Positions 11,297 through 21,694 of a DNA stretch of 64,000 nucleotides are shown piece after piece. The first letter of the stretch is position 1. Every line of letters begins with the position of its first letter. Source of the DNA: Aspergillus flavus (taxonomy: Eukaryota; Ascomycota; Eurotiomycetes; Eurotiales; Aspergillaceae); contig NC_092404.1 in the NCBI RefSeq assembly GCF_009017415.1, positions 868,001 to 932,000 on the forward strand, written 5' to 3'. The notes under the pieces were generated by a model, which did no database searches, was not told where the DNA came from, and was given only the letters and a program-made list of their open reading frames with translations. The translations under genes were made by a program, and so were the position numbers.

Positions 11297-13195
11297 TCAA
11301 TCGTCCTTGAACCTGTCCCCAGTAGCACGAGTCCTGCTCGTCCCTGCCGAAGGACTATGGAAACGGCCTCTCACTGAGCCTCCATCGTGAAGACTTGTTG
11401 CGGATCGGTTGATCTCGGGCCTCAGTATCTTTGAGCTGTCGCGAGATTCTAGCCCATCATTAAGCTCGATCAGGTCTCCCACCCCTCGCGTCGCAGGTCG
11501 ATGGGCTGTACCGTTCATTTGGTGGCCTTGTGTGCTCTGCTGCAGTTCGTTAAACCCAGCCTTTGCGCGGCTCGTCATCTTTCTGACCCAGCCCTCGACT
11601 GCACCGCCTATATTATCCAAGCCGGTGGGAGTGTTGGACACAGCATTTGAGGTATACTCAGTGGAGTCTTGGAATTTCGGTGGAGTGGGAGTGGGAGCAA
11701 GGTTCGGTAGATGCTGGGCAAAGAATTTACTCAAACCGTCGAGAGCCGGCCCAGGAGCCATTGTGTCACGATCAAGGGTGCCAACTCCCGGCCCGGCTAA
11801 TTGTATATTGCTGCGTTGGCGTTGATGGCGCACGGCAGGCTTGGATTTGGCTGATGCTCGTGACCCTGACGAGTCGGCGTGAGGTCTATTTCCGGATATA
11901 GGTGTATCGCGCGAAGACTGAGGTTCAATGCTTGATGAAGTCGAGGATAATGTCGGGGTTCTCTCGCGTCCAGAGAATGAAGGAATATCAGAATCAGTAT
12001 AGGAAACAGACTTCCGTCTTGAGCGCGGAAAGAAGCCTAACGCCCTGCGCGGGACGCGGCCAATCTCTACAGGCGCAGAGAAGCCGTCGATCTGGACCCA
12101 GGACTCGTGTTTCCATATTTGATCAGCTTCTACATCTGAAGGAGCATCAGGGATTGCTTCAGGTTGATCACGGGGCCCTGAAACCGTACTCGGAGCTATT
12201 GAGCTCCCACTTGGATCTTCCAGTGAATCACGTCTAGAACTCCCAGCATCCACCAGGTTAAGGTCATGCCGAATGGGTCGTCCTTTGACCGAGCAGGAAT
12301 CAACTGGTAGAAGAACTGTCTTCCGACCTTGTATACTATCACTGGGCCAAAATCCATTCGCCTTCCTGAAGATTGCAGGCTGACAACCGTAGCGTATCGT
12401 TACTCCCGTTATACTGTCCGTCGGCTGGACATGATGTACGTACGCCAGAGCCTCCTCATCCTGGTTCGAACCTCCCTTCAAATGGCTCATTCGATCACTG
12501 GAATCGCGTCGTTTGTGTTTCGTACTAAGATTTCCATTCGTCTCTGTATCCGCTAGTAGTAGCGCTTCCCTTTTTTTCGCCTGCACAAATGCTTGCCGTT
12601 CTTCCTTAGTTCCAGCGCCAATTGCGGAGGTAGACGGAACTGCCGGTCCCCACGACGAGGGTGTCAAGGTCCGCGACGAGGTTCCCAGGTAAGAATCGGG
12701 GCGCGAAGGCTTCCTCGCGTGTGTCCGCGCCGCTCCATTGGTGGCGGGTCGTGCAGTGTCACTTCCCAAAACCGATGAGGCCAGACTCTGTAACGATGAC
12801 CAAGACGCATCCAGAAATTCAACGGCGGCTCGCGACGACTCCGCGAATTTGACTTGATTCTTGCCAGTATAGCTGAACCCACCTAATGAGCTACTCGCAC
12901 CACGGCCAGGCGAAGATACGACGCGGGAAGGATGCCTCATGGGCATCGGCGAAGCTCCGCGGGATGTGTAGGGGGACGGGGTGGCACCGCGAGACCGAGG
13001 TACCGGGAGATCCGAGGACAGGGTGGTGGACAGCCCGGAGGGCTCCAGTTGCCTTCCATTATCACTTTCGTCATCGTCGGTGAACGATACTAAACGGCGA
13101 GGGCGTGATCGCACGGTTGAGGTGGACCTGCGGGAAGCATTCGTACCATTTGTCCCAGGGCTAAGGGTGTCGGCAAAGCTGGTACTGGAACTCAT
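11297..13195 (-). CDS. Intracellular LysM-domain protein
   Basis: A single exon encodes 632 aa. There is no signal peptide or membrane segment, and most of the protein is low-complexity Ser/Pro/Arg-rich sequence expected to be disordered. One LysM module spans about residues 251-301: HHVQPTDSITGVTIRYGC, then a Gln-Pro-Ala-Ile-Phe-Arg-Lys-Ala-Asn segment and FWPSDSI...VLLPVDSC. This is the LYSMD1/2-like type found in cytosolic or nuclear proteins rather than in secreted chitin-binding effectors. Several RRxS/SP-type sites suggest phosphorylation. The molecular role is unknown. The C-terminal half has a conserved-looking segment (LDNIGGAVEGWVRKMTSRA) that may be an amphipathic helix. The start is supported by a lack of upstream in-frame ATGs and a CT-rich promoter on the coding strand. 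Confidence 0.85.
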   Translation of the reverse strand: MSSSTSFADTLSPGTNGTNASRRSTSTVRSRPRRLVSFTDDDESDNGRQLEPSGLSTTLSSDLPVPRSRGATPSPYTSRGASPMPMRHPSRVVSSPGRGASSSLGGFSYTGKNQVKFAESSRAAVEFLDASWSSLQSLASSVLGSDTARPATNGAARTHARKPSRPDSYLGTSSRTLTPSSWGPAVPSTSAIGAGTKEERQAFVQAKKREALLLADTETNGNLSTKHKRRDSSDRMSHLKGGSNQDEEALAYVHHVQPTDSITGVTIRYGCQPAIFRKANGFWPSDSIQGRKTVLLPVDSCSVKGRPIRHDLNLVDAGSSRRDSLEDPSGSSIAPSTVSGPRDQPEAIPDAPSDVEADQIWKHESWVQIDGFSAPVEIGRVPRRALGFFPRSRRKSVSYTDSDIPSFSGRERTPTLSSTSSSIEPQSSRDTPISGNRPHADSSGSRASAKSKPAVRHQRQRSNIQLAGPGVGTLDRDTMAPGPALDGLSKFFAQHLPNLAPTPTPPKFQDSTEYTSNAVSNTPTGLDNIGGAVEGWVRKMTSRAKAGFNELQQSTQGHQMNGTAHRPATRGVGDLIELNDGLESRDSSKILRPEINRSATSLHDGGSVRGRFHSPSAGTSRTRATGDRFKDD

Positions 13196-14365
13196 CCCTG
13201 ACGACGACCACGATTATATCCGAGGGAAGTCGTCAGCTCTCCTAAGGGAAGGAAACTCTGGGTGAATGATCGCCAAACGCAAAGCGCCATGGGAAGACCC
13301 TATAGCACCACGTTCGTCATCCAGTCTTCCGTCCCTATCGCATCCGTGTCCTTCAGCGGCGTTCGAACGTGCTAGGGTGAGTGAGATTCAACAATCCGTC
13401 CAATAAATGATGATCTTCACACTGTGGGTTGAAGTCCAGTATGACGCACAGTCCAGAGAATCAGGGACATCGAATTAGGGAGACCATCGAAAGCTGAGCA
13501 GGGAGTATGGGGGGGTTTGGATTAGTAGTTTGGGGCGCGGGATGCGGCAGGAAGGGTAAATTAGTTGGTTTAGCCTCCTTTGTGATGACGACTGCCCCCG
13601 AGTTTAGTAGCAAGTCCAGACGTCGTCCACTCACGGCGGGGCGGGTCCAAGTCTTATGTAAAAGGTTAAGAAAATGGGGACTGTAAGGCGCCCGCTGAGA
13701 TTAGATAGGTCATTCAGGACTTTGCCAAGGAGGAAAATTGAGAGAAAGGAAGTGACCCCCAAAACGAAGAAAAAGACAAGAAGGGAAAATAGGCAGAGAA
13801 AGTAGGAACAGGAGGAGAGGGAAGAAAAAGACAAAATTGTGCTCGGAATATTCGATCGGCAAGAAGGTGATCCTTTCCCAGTCGAACTTGTCATGTTTCT
13901 TATCATACCTAGGTTTCCTGCCTCCAGTTGGCCACCACTGGCTGATGTACGGTACCGTACTGTATTGCCCGACCGCAGATCGGCGAGTTCCCCCCATTTG
14001 TGGTGCAATGGCTTACGCCAACAACTAATATCATGGCCCAATTGCATTACAGTGCTTGTCGTCTATGCACCAGATATACTCTATCCAGTCAGGGATACTG
14101 TGAAACTTCGTTCCTCTCATCCATTGGGAGATCCCTCTAAAGCTAATACCGAAAAACAGAGAAGCCGTCAAAAATACTCTATGGACAGTATCGGACTTCA
14201 TAACCAGGATGGGGTGGAAATTGCCACATATGATAGCCATATCCGACGACGCCATTAAATATCTGGCAAGATGCTCAAAAACAAACAGAACGCCATTCCC
14301 TTCGTGCTGTATACAAGTAACATAGACAAGGTGACTGACACGGCAAGTTCACGAATTCAGACAGT
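13196..14365. promoter_or_regulatory. LysM-gene promoter and leader; msp1 3' flank
   Basis: 1.17 kb. On the minus strand the part around 13660-13830 is strongly CT-rich (seen as AG-rich on the plus strand), a common feature of fungal promoters just upstream of transcription start. Open frames here (for example 13839-14258 plus) have no recognisable content and overlap this skewed stretch. Confidence 0.4.
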
Positions 14366-15671
14366 TCACTCAGGCGGCTCCGCCATTTCAGCAGATGGCC
14401 GTGTTTCAACTTCAGACGTCGCCTCAGATTCCGTACTCCAATCTTTCTCCGAGCTAGCCTTTATGGGTGCCTGTAGCTGTGCCGGCGGGGGAATAATTCT
14501 AACACCTCCAGCACGTGAGAAGAAGTCTTCTGTTCGAAGACCACGGACCTCTTCAGGGTCGACCGTGTTCATTTGAAGACCAGCAGCCTTTTTCTCACGA
14601 ATGAGCTCTCGAACTGGTGCCATAGCTGCATCGCGACAAGCTTCCTTGATATCACTGCCTGACATGCCTGCCATGGCTTTAACAAGGTAGTCAAGGTCAA
14701 AGTTCTCCCGGTCTACCTTGGTATCTTTAAGTACGAGACTGAGGATTCGAAGTCGTTGTGGTGCTGGAGGAAGGACGACCGGGAACTTCTTAGGCATCCG
14801 CCTGAGAATGGCTTCGTCAATATCCTGTATGCGGTTTGTTGCACCCATCACAACAACCCGCTGGGGTTCACCCGACGAGTTCGCGGAGGTAAGGCCATCC
14901 CAATGGGTCATGAATTCTGCCTTAACCATACCACTTGCCTCGTGTTCCCCACTCCGCCTAGTGCCAAGGACAGCGTCTATCTCGTCAATGAAGACAATGG
15001 AAGGCTGCAGCTTCCTGGCTAGGGAGAAGACTGCATTGACCAACTTATTCGAATCACCGTACCACTTCTCCGTCAGAGTTGATATGTGTAGGTTAATGAA
15101 ACATGCTCCACTCTCATGAGCAAGCGCTTTGGCAAGCATAGTCTTTCCGCACCCAGGAGGACCATACAGCAGAACACCCGACGGGGCTGTAAGGAGTGAA
15201 GACGTAGATGAATAGAGATGAGGCATGGTTAGTGGGTAGATAACAGACTCTTTCAGCTCCTCAATGATCTCATCCAAGCCGCCAATATCCTCGAATGATA
15301 CGGGAATGTCGTCTGGGGCAACAACATCCATTGCGATCGCTTGTTCATATTGGGTCAGGGCAAGGTCTCCACGCTTTTGTCTCCGTCCCCGCTTGCCTTC
15401 TCTACGTGGTGAATCTTCATCAGACTCTTCTCCTCCATCGAGTCTCCGTAGAATAGCAGCCGACTTACGTCGTTGCTCTTCTTTCTTTTGGCTTTCCGGG
15501 TCGAAATCAAGACGAGATAGGAGGTATCGAATGAGGAAGTAGGCAGATGCCGACTGAGCATATTTTGTTAGTCCATGCGACACCAGGGGATCAAGTTTGA
15601 CTGACAGTGCCGGCAACCATCACCAATTCCTGTAAGAATTGCTGCCATCTCGGACCGCGCGCTGAAGCCAT
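14366..15671 (-). CDS. msp1: Msp1/ATAD1-type mitochondrial outer-membrane AAA ATPase
   Basis: Two exons: 15671-15606 (22 codons) and 15553-14366. The 52-nt intron has a GTCAGT donor, a GACTAAC branch and a CTCAG acceptor. The product is 417 aa. It begins MASARGPRWQQFLQELVMV and has one N-terminal membrane helix (about residues 12-37). The AAA core follows: Walker A GPPGCGKT (153-160), Walker B FIDEID (210-215), sensor region MGATNRIQDID, and Arg fingers in AILRRMPKKF. Msp1 extracts mislocalised tail-anchored proteins and stalled precursors from the outer mitochondrial membrane, and also acts at peroxisomes. A charged linker (EESDEDSPRREGKRGRRQKR) separates helix and ATPase. It is divergent from csm1 with a 377-bp shared promoter. 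Length and motifs are complete. Confidence 0.92.
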
Positions 15672-16048
15672 GACGATACAACTGCGCTCAATACCAACGA
15701 ATGATTATACTATGAGGAATAGAGCACGGTTCTGCTTCAGGAATGCAGTTGCAACGAATTACCCGAGGCCAACAGCGAGATGAAAGATAAATTATGCAAC
15801 AAAACCCAGCTGAATGTTACTCGGGTCGGCAAAGCAGCTGTGGCGCTGATCGGGGCCGTGGCTTTGCCGACACCGTCACATGCTTCACTGCCTGTTGGTT
15901 GGTTTGCGGTGTCGTAGGCGGAGAAGGTCCCACCGACGCGCCAGTGATCATTCGTCCGAGTTTGTTGTCGTGTGTACAGTCTGAGTGTTGCGCAGTGCTT
16001 TTTCTTTCTACTATTTTGTATAAGAATATATAAATATACCTTCTTGCA
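15672..16048. promoter_or_regulatory. Shared divergent promoter of msp1 and csm1
   Basis: 377 bp lie between two divergent start codons and contain no credible gene. Both transcripts must start within it. An AT-rich TATA-like stretch (TATATAAATATA) sits about 25 bp before the csm1 ATG. Confidence 0.6.
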
Positions 16049-17712
16049 ATGCCACCCAAGAGAAAGGCCGCAGCCAAGCTTTCTAATTTAGCGGAGTCCG
16101 ACAACGAGGACGCGACGCAGGCCCAGGAACCACGCGACGATGAGCGCCCTACGAAGAAGCCGAGAGGGCGGCCTCGCTCGAAGTCCGCAGAGCTCAAACC
16201 ACTAATCCAATCAAAAAATGACACCGCAACTGCACCATCCCAGGCGCCGGAGGCTGCACCTAAGAGGGGAACAAGAAGAGGGAGACCAAGGGGTTCCAGA
16301 AGCTCACTGCAATCTGTTAACCAAGAGATAGAAGAGCAGAAGGAACCCGAGGAAGGGGAGGAAGAGTCTGGTCCTCAGGTCCCGGAAAGCGCGCCTGCAT
16401 CTAACGATGAGCTCGTCGCATCGCAACCTGCTGCTAGGTCAACCAGGTCTGCGAAACCTGCCAAGCCTACGACCACCCGCGGACGACGCAAAGCAACTGT
16501 TGAGAAGCAAGTCAAGACTGACGGCGAATTTCAATATACCCCGAGAAATACGCGACATTATAAGTCACCGGTAAAGGCCAACGAAGAAGCTGAACAATCC
16601 ACAAAACAACAGCAGAAAGCAGATCCACAGTCAGAACTGGAAGAGGAGGTATCAGAAGGTGAAAAGGCTGCGCCAGATGTTGTCGAGGAGACCTTTGTCC
16701 AGGAGGAACCCATGGAACCTCGCTCTATCTCCATGTCGCCAGCTAAGCGTAGACAATCTACTCAACGTCCTCTACAGGGTTCGCCACTAAAGCCTAACGC
16801 GGAGCCGGAATTAAGGCGCAAGATCGGAGAACTCACTAAAAAGTACGATACTTTGGAGAGTCGCTACCGAACCCTTAAAGAGATAGGTGTGGTAGAAGCA
16901 AATGCCAATATGGAAAAATTACGGAAACAATGCGAAGCAATGACGAATGGTTCGTGAATCCCTGCTTCTCCGGCGTAAGAAGTGATATACTCACTTATCT
17001 AGCTTCGAACAACTTGGTTGCTGGTCTGAAGGCAGAACTGGAGGCACAAAAGGCGCTTGGTCAGCAAAGCCGGACACTACAGAAACAGTTAAAGGAGCGA
17101 GATGCAGAAATCGCTCAATTGAAATCTCAAGCTGAAGAAGCCACCAGTCAGCTGTCTTCCGCTCAAACTGAGGTTAAAGCTTTACAGACCAAGCTTGCAG
17201 CTGCTCGGAATACAGCAGCGAGTCTCGAAAGTGCTGCCGCCAAGGTCCCTGGAAGCGCCATCAAGGGTGGTAGCAACCGTGCTAATGCCGCAGCAAGTGC
17301 TGAAGCCGCGCAAGCAGCTCAATTTGCACAGCTCAAGGAGGACCTTTACACTGATCTCACCGGTTTGATTATTCGTGATGTCAAAAAGGGAGACTCCGAC
17401 AATCTGTATGATTGTATCCAAACAGGTATCAACGGGAGTAAGTTTCTATACCTCCAACTGCACCAGAAATACTCTAATACAGAGACAGCGCTACACTTCA
17501 AATTGGCCGTACCGCACGTTTCATCAGCCAATTTTGAGAACGCAGAGTTTCAGTATGTTCCACTTCTGGATGACAACCGAGATCGCGATTTGATCGATAT
17601 CCTTCCTGAATATTTAACGGTGGATATCACTTTCGTCCGTCAGCAAGCGTCGAAATTTTACACCCGAGTCATTGATGCTCTCACAAAACGGCGGACGAGC
17701 ACTGGTAACTAA
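16049..17712 (+). CDS. pcs1: Csm1/Pcs1-family monopolin subunit (chromosome segregation)
   Basis: Two exons, 16049-16949 and 17003-17712, with a 53-nt intron (donor GTTCGT, acceptor ATCTAG; phase 1). The product is 536 aa. The N-terminal ~250 residues are basic and disordered, with AT-hook-like KKPRGRPRSK and RRGRPRGSR motifs. A coiled coil follows (about residues 250-390: LRRKIGELTKKYDTLESRYR and later heptads). The C-terminal globular domain (KEDLYTDLTGLIIRDVKK to the end) matches the Csm1/Pcs1 fold. In yeasts this protein pairs with Lrs4/Mde4 to clamp microtubule-binding sites at kinetochores and to act in nucleolar silencing. The donor GTTCGT is non-consensus, but it is the only one that keeps the frame. 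The neighbouring GTAAGA is out of frame because a TGA precedes it. Confidence 0.85.
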
Positions 17713-18281
17713 AAATTTTTTATCGTTCCTTCGCTCCTATACACATTTCCTGCGGAATTGGTTCTACTTTGGTTATGGATTCAATCCTTGCTCCGTTTTG
17801 CATGGTAGGAGTAAGGGCAGTGTAACGGCGTATCATCCCTGGAGAAGGTATCTGGATAAGGAGTTTAGTGTTAATTTGGATGGTCGACTTTACGTATGCA
17901 TTTACAAACATACACGGGCATGAGATAATGGAAACCTTGGTGGACGTGTAGAAGTTTGGTACGCCCCTTTGATGAGTAGTAGTATATATCAGGGGCAATT
18001 GCGGAACCCGTGGGTGCCGTCTACCGTAGTCCGCTGCCGTGCCGTATTGAGGACCACCGATTGGCTGCGGGCATCCCCAAGTTCCTCAAGGTGTCAGGGA
18101 CGCGCGGAAAAGTGCCATCTTTCATCGGAAGATCACTTTGAGGCTGCTGTCGGCTTGTGAGCTCCCCATTGCTTCACTTGTCCTTCTTCCCAGCTTTGTT
18201 TTTATTCAATTGCATGATTAGCCAATATCCTTCTACAGAGACTCTTATCTGTCAATTGATACGGGGCTGGCAAAAGAAACC
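17713..18281. promoter_or_regulatory. Intergenic, csm1 3' side and mcd4 promoter/leader
   Basis: 569 bp with no gene. An ATG at 18214 opens a 40-codon frame that overlaps the mcd4 start out of frame. If transcription begins upstream of it, it would reduce mcd4 translation. Confidence 0.4.
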
Positions 18282-21200
18282 ATGGCGCGTGTCGGCCGCG
18301 TTGGGTTTCTTACCCTCGCGGTGGTCTTCCACCTAATGTACGCCTATTCGATCTTTGACATATACTTTGTCAGTCCGATTGTTAGTGGCATGAGATCGTT
18401 CGGCGTGGAACGAGAGGCCAGCGCTGAGGCACCGGCCAAGCGTCTGGTTCTATTTGTGGCGGACGGCTTGCGCGCCGATAAGGCGTTTCAAGCATTACCT
18501 GACCCAGATGCACCTTCAGATCTTGAGAACGATGAACCGATCTACCTTGCACCTTTTATTCGATCCCGCGCTCTCTCTCACGGAACCTTCGGCATCTCCC
18601 ACACGCGAGTTCCCACCGAATCGAGACCCGGCCATGTTGCGCTGATCGCGGGGTTGTATGAAGATGTTTCGGCAGTGACGACGGGCTGGAAACTTAATCC
18701 AGTGGACTTCGATAGCGTTTTCAATAGAAGCCGACATACGTGGAGCTGGGGAAGCCCGGATATTCTCCCAATGTTCAAAGAGGGCGCCGTTCCCGGAAGG
18801 ATTGACGCAGACACATACGGAGAAGACGCGGAAGACTTCTCGGCTGATGCGACTAAGCTGGATATCTGGGTTTTTGATAAGGTTAAGGAGCTCTTCGCAT
18901 CCGCAAAGAAAGACCCGGAGTTAGACGCGAAGTTGCGAGAAGATAAACTGGTCTTTTTCTTACATCTTCTTGGTCTAGATACCACAGGTCATGCCTACCG
19001 TCCCTATTCGAAAGAATATCTGCGCAACATCAAGCTGGTGGATAAGGGTGTGCAGGAAATCACGCAACTTGTGGAGGATTTCTATGGTGATGGCAAGACG
19101 TCATTTGTATTCACCGCGGATCATGGCATGAGCGATTGGGGAAGCCATGGGGACGGTCATCCTGATAATACTAGAACACCGCTAGTTGTTTGGGGCTCTG
19201 GCGTGGCCAGTCCCAGGTACACACACGAGGGAACCATAACAGGACATGAAGATGGAGTCTCAGCAAACTGGGGTCTTGATAGCGTTCAGCGCAATGATGT
19301 CGCACAGGCAGACGTCGCTGCCCTCATGGCCTATTTGGTTGGACTTGACTTTCCCACTAATTCCGTTGGACAATTGCCCCTCGGCTATTTAGATACCAGT
19401 CCTAAAGATAAGGCATTGGCTGCGCTTGCGAATGCACAGGGAGTTTTGGAAATGTATCGTGTTAAGGAAGAGCAAAAGCGGGACGCATTGTTACGGTACA
19501 CACCGTTCGAGCCTCTTGCGGATAACGGCGAGACGTCCGTGGAGGCGCGTCTTGAAAGGATCAAGACCCTAATCTCGAACAAGTCTTATGACGCCTCAAT
19601 TCAGCTGAGCTCTGAGCTCTTGCTTACGGCGTTGGAGGGCTTGCGGTACCTTCAAACGTATGATTGGCTCTTCTTGAGAACTATCGTCTCTCTGGGGTAT
19701 TTGGGTTGGATTGCATACGCTTTGACGACGGTGATCGATCTGCATGTCTTACACGGAAAATCCGAGTCGAATCGCACAACCTTTAGTATCATGTTCTTCT
19801 CATCTATCCTCGTTGCTCTCTTTTCAGTCTTACTGTATCAGGGCTCTTCATGGAGGTATTACCTCTATGCACTGTTTCCCATCTTTTTCTGGGAGGAAGT
19901 CTTCGCGCGGCGGAAAGCCTTGCTTGCTGGTCGTGAGATACTCTTGGGTCATGTCCATTCTGTAAGCGGGTACTTTGCATTCGCCATACAGCTGTTGCTG
20001 TATGTGGGTGTATTGGAGGCATTGGTACGTTGAGCTACCCCTCACTCTTTAGTTTATTATTAGTACACGGCTGACAGTACCAACAGGTGCAATCCTATTT
20101 TCACCGGGAAATCTTCACAGTTTGCTTTATCTTGGGGGGTTTTTGGCCGATAACCTACGGTACAAAGTTCCTTGGCCAGCATAAGTTGCTTTCTGCATCA
20201 TGGGCACTCGGTTGTTTCCTGATGAGCATTTTTACTCTCCTGCCTGCCAACAAAGTTGAGGACATGATGATGATGTACGAGATGACCCCCCAGTGCTATA
20301 GTGCACCTCTGTTCAAGCAGATACTTACCTGACCTTTTTCGTGCAGTTCTTGTGGTTCCCTGTTGATGTTCTTGACGGGTCTACTGTATCTTATCTTTGA
20401 ACGCTCTATCTTGGGACAAAAGCGCTCTTCTGATCCAAACTCTGCTGTCTCTAGCTGCGGCTCGCGAACTATTATGGGTGCGCAGGTATGGAAGCCCTCA
20501 TCGATGCCAATCACACTAGATTCCCCTCTTTTGCGAACCACAAGTTCTCAGACCTTTCATGTTTTTCATTTTGTGACTAATTCTATCCAGGTCGGTATGA
20601 TTCTCCTTGCCTTGATTGTAACCAGGTCAAGTGTGGCATCTCTTCAGGCCAAGCAGGGTCTCCCTCTTGGAAACCAGGTTCTTGGGTGGGCTATCTTGGG
20701 TGAGTGCTGTCTCGTCTTTTCCTCTCTCAATCTTTTCCATTTAGTCGCGCAATCCCTCATCGGATAACGAAGGACATGTTAGAACTAATCTCAAATGAAT
20801 GTAGTTTCTTCGCTCCTGTTGCCATTTCTTCACCGTCTGTACCCCAACAGTCACTACCTCCACCGATTGATGGTTATCTTCCTTACCTTTTCTCCGATCT
20901 TCATTATCCTTACCATCTCATACGAAGGCTTATTCTACTTTGTCTTCTGCATGACTCTCCTAGCATGGGTCCGGCTGGAGCAGGCCATATACATTCATAC
21001 TACGGCGCCGACTAGAGAGCAGGATCATAGTGTGGCAAACGGCTCTCTACCCGCGAAGAAACCCAGTACGGGAAATACGGTGGTAGTCGAAGGCCAACCC
21101 TACCGATACCGGACACTTAGCGTCTCCGATGCACGTGTGGCGCTGTTCTTCTTTTTCCTCCTTCAGTCGGGATTTTTCAGTACCGGAAATATCGCATCTG

Positions 21201-21694
21201 TATCCTCCTTCTCGCTGGACAGCGTTTACCGGCTTATCCCGATTTTTAACCCCTTTGCACAGGGCGCGTTGTTGATCTTGAAGCTTCTGATCCCATTTGC
21301 GATTATCAGCGCCAACCTGGGCATCCTCAACCACCGGCTAGAGGTTGCCCCCAGCGCTCTGTTCATGGTAGTGATGTCCATCTCAGACGTGATGACCTTG
21401 AACTTCTTCTACATGGTCCGCGACGAAGGATCCTGGCTGGAGATTGGCACGACCATTAGTCACTTCTGCATTGCCAGTTTCCTGTGCACGTTCGTGGCAG
21501 TCCTGGAGTTTTTAAGTGAATTATTCATCAGTGGAGTGGACTTTGGCCACCCAGCCACCACCGTTGGATCCGCAGTTGCGAAAGCTGTCAATGGGTCCGT
21601 GGCGTGTGGACATTCTCCGGATTCTGATATATCCGGGGAGGATAGCACGAGCGTGGGGATCACCGCCAAGGCTGATCCGGATGCCCGTTCATAA
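18282..21694 (+). CDS. mcd4: GPI ethanolamine phosphate transferase 1 (Mcd4/PIG-N)
   Basis: Five exons: 18282-20024, 20087-20274, 20347-20485, 20591-20699 and 20805-21694. Introns are 62, 72, 105 and 105 nt, and the frame is continuous over 1,022 aa, the usual length. An N-terminal signal anchor (residues ~5-30) is followed by a lumenal alkaline-phosphatase-superfamily domain with the metal motif FVADGLRADK (~58), TESRPGHVA (~112) and the later TADHGMSDWGSHGDGHPDN. More than a dozen hydrophobic helices occupy the C-terminal half, starting near LQTYDWLFLRTIVSL. The enzyme adds phosphoethanolamine to the first mannose of GPI precursors in the ER membrane, a step needed for GPI-anchored wall proteins. 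All expected metal-binding residues are visible. The gene is tightly packed in a conserved block and shows no sign of transfer. Confidence 0.93.

Noticed and set aside
13839..14258. 139-codon plus-strand open frame between LysM and msp1 genes
   Set aside because: No motif, overlaps a composition-skewed promoter and other frames of equal length occur on both strands.
16930..16998. Use of the strong GTAAGA donor in the csm1 intron
   Set aside because: An in-frame TGA precedes it, so only the weaker GTTCGT donor keeps the protein frame.
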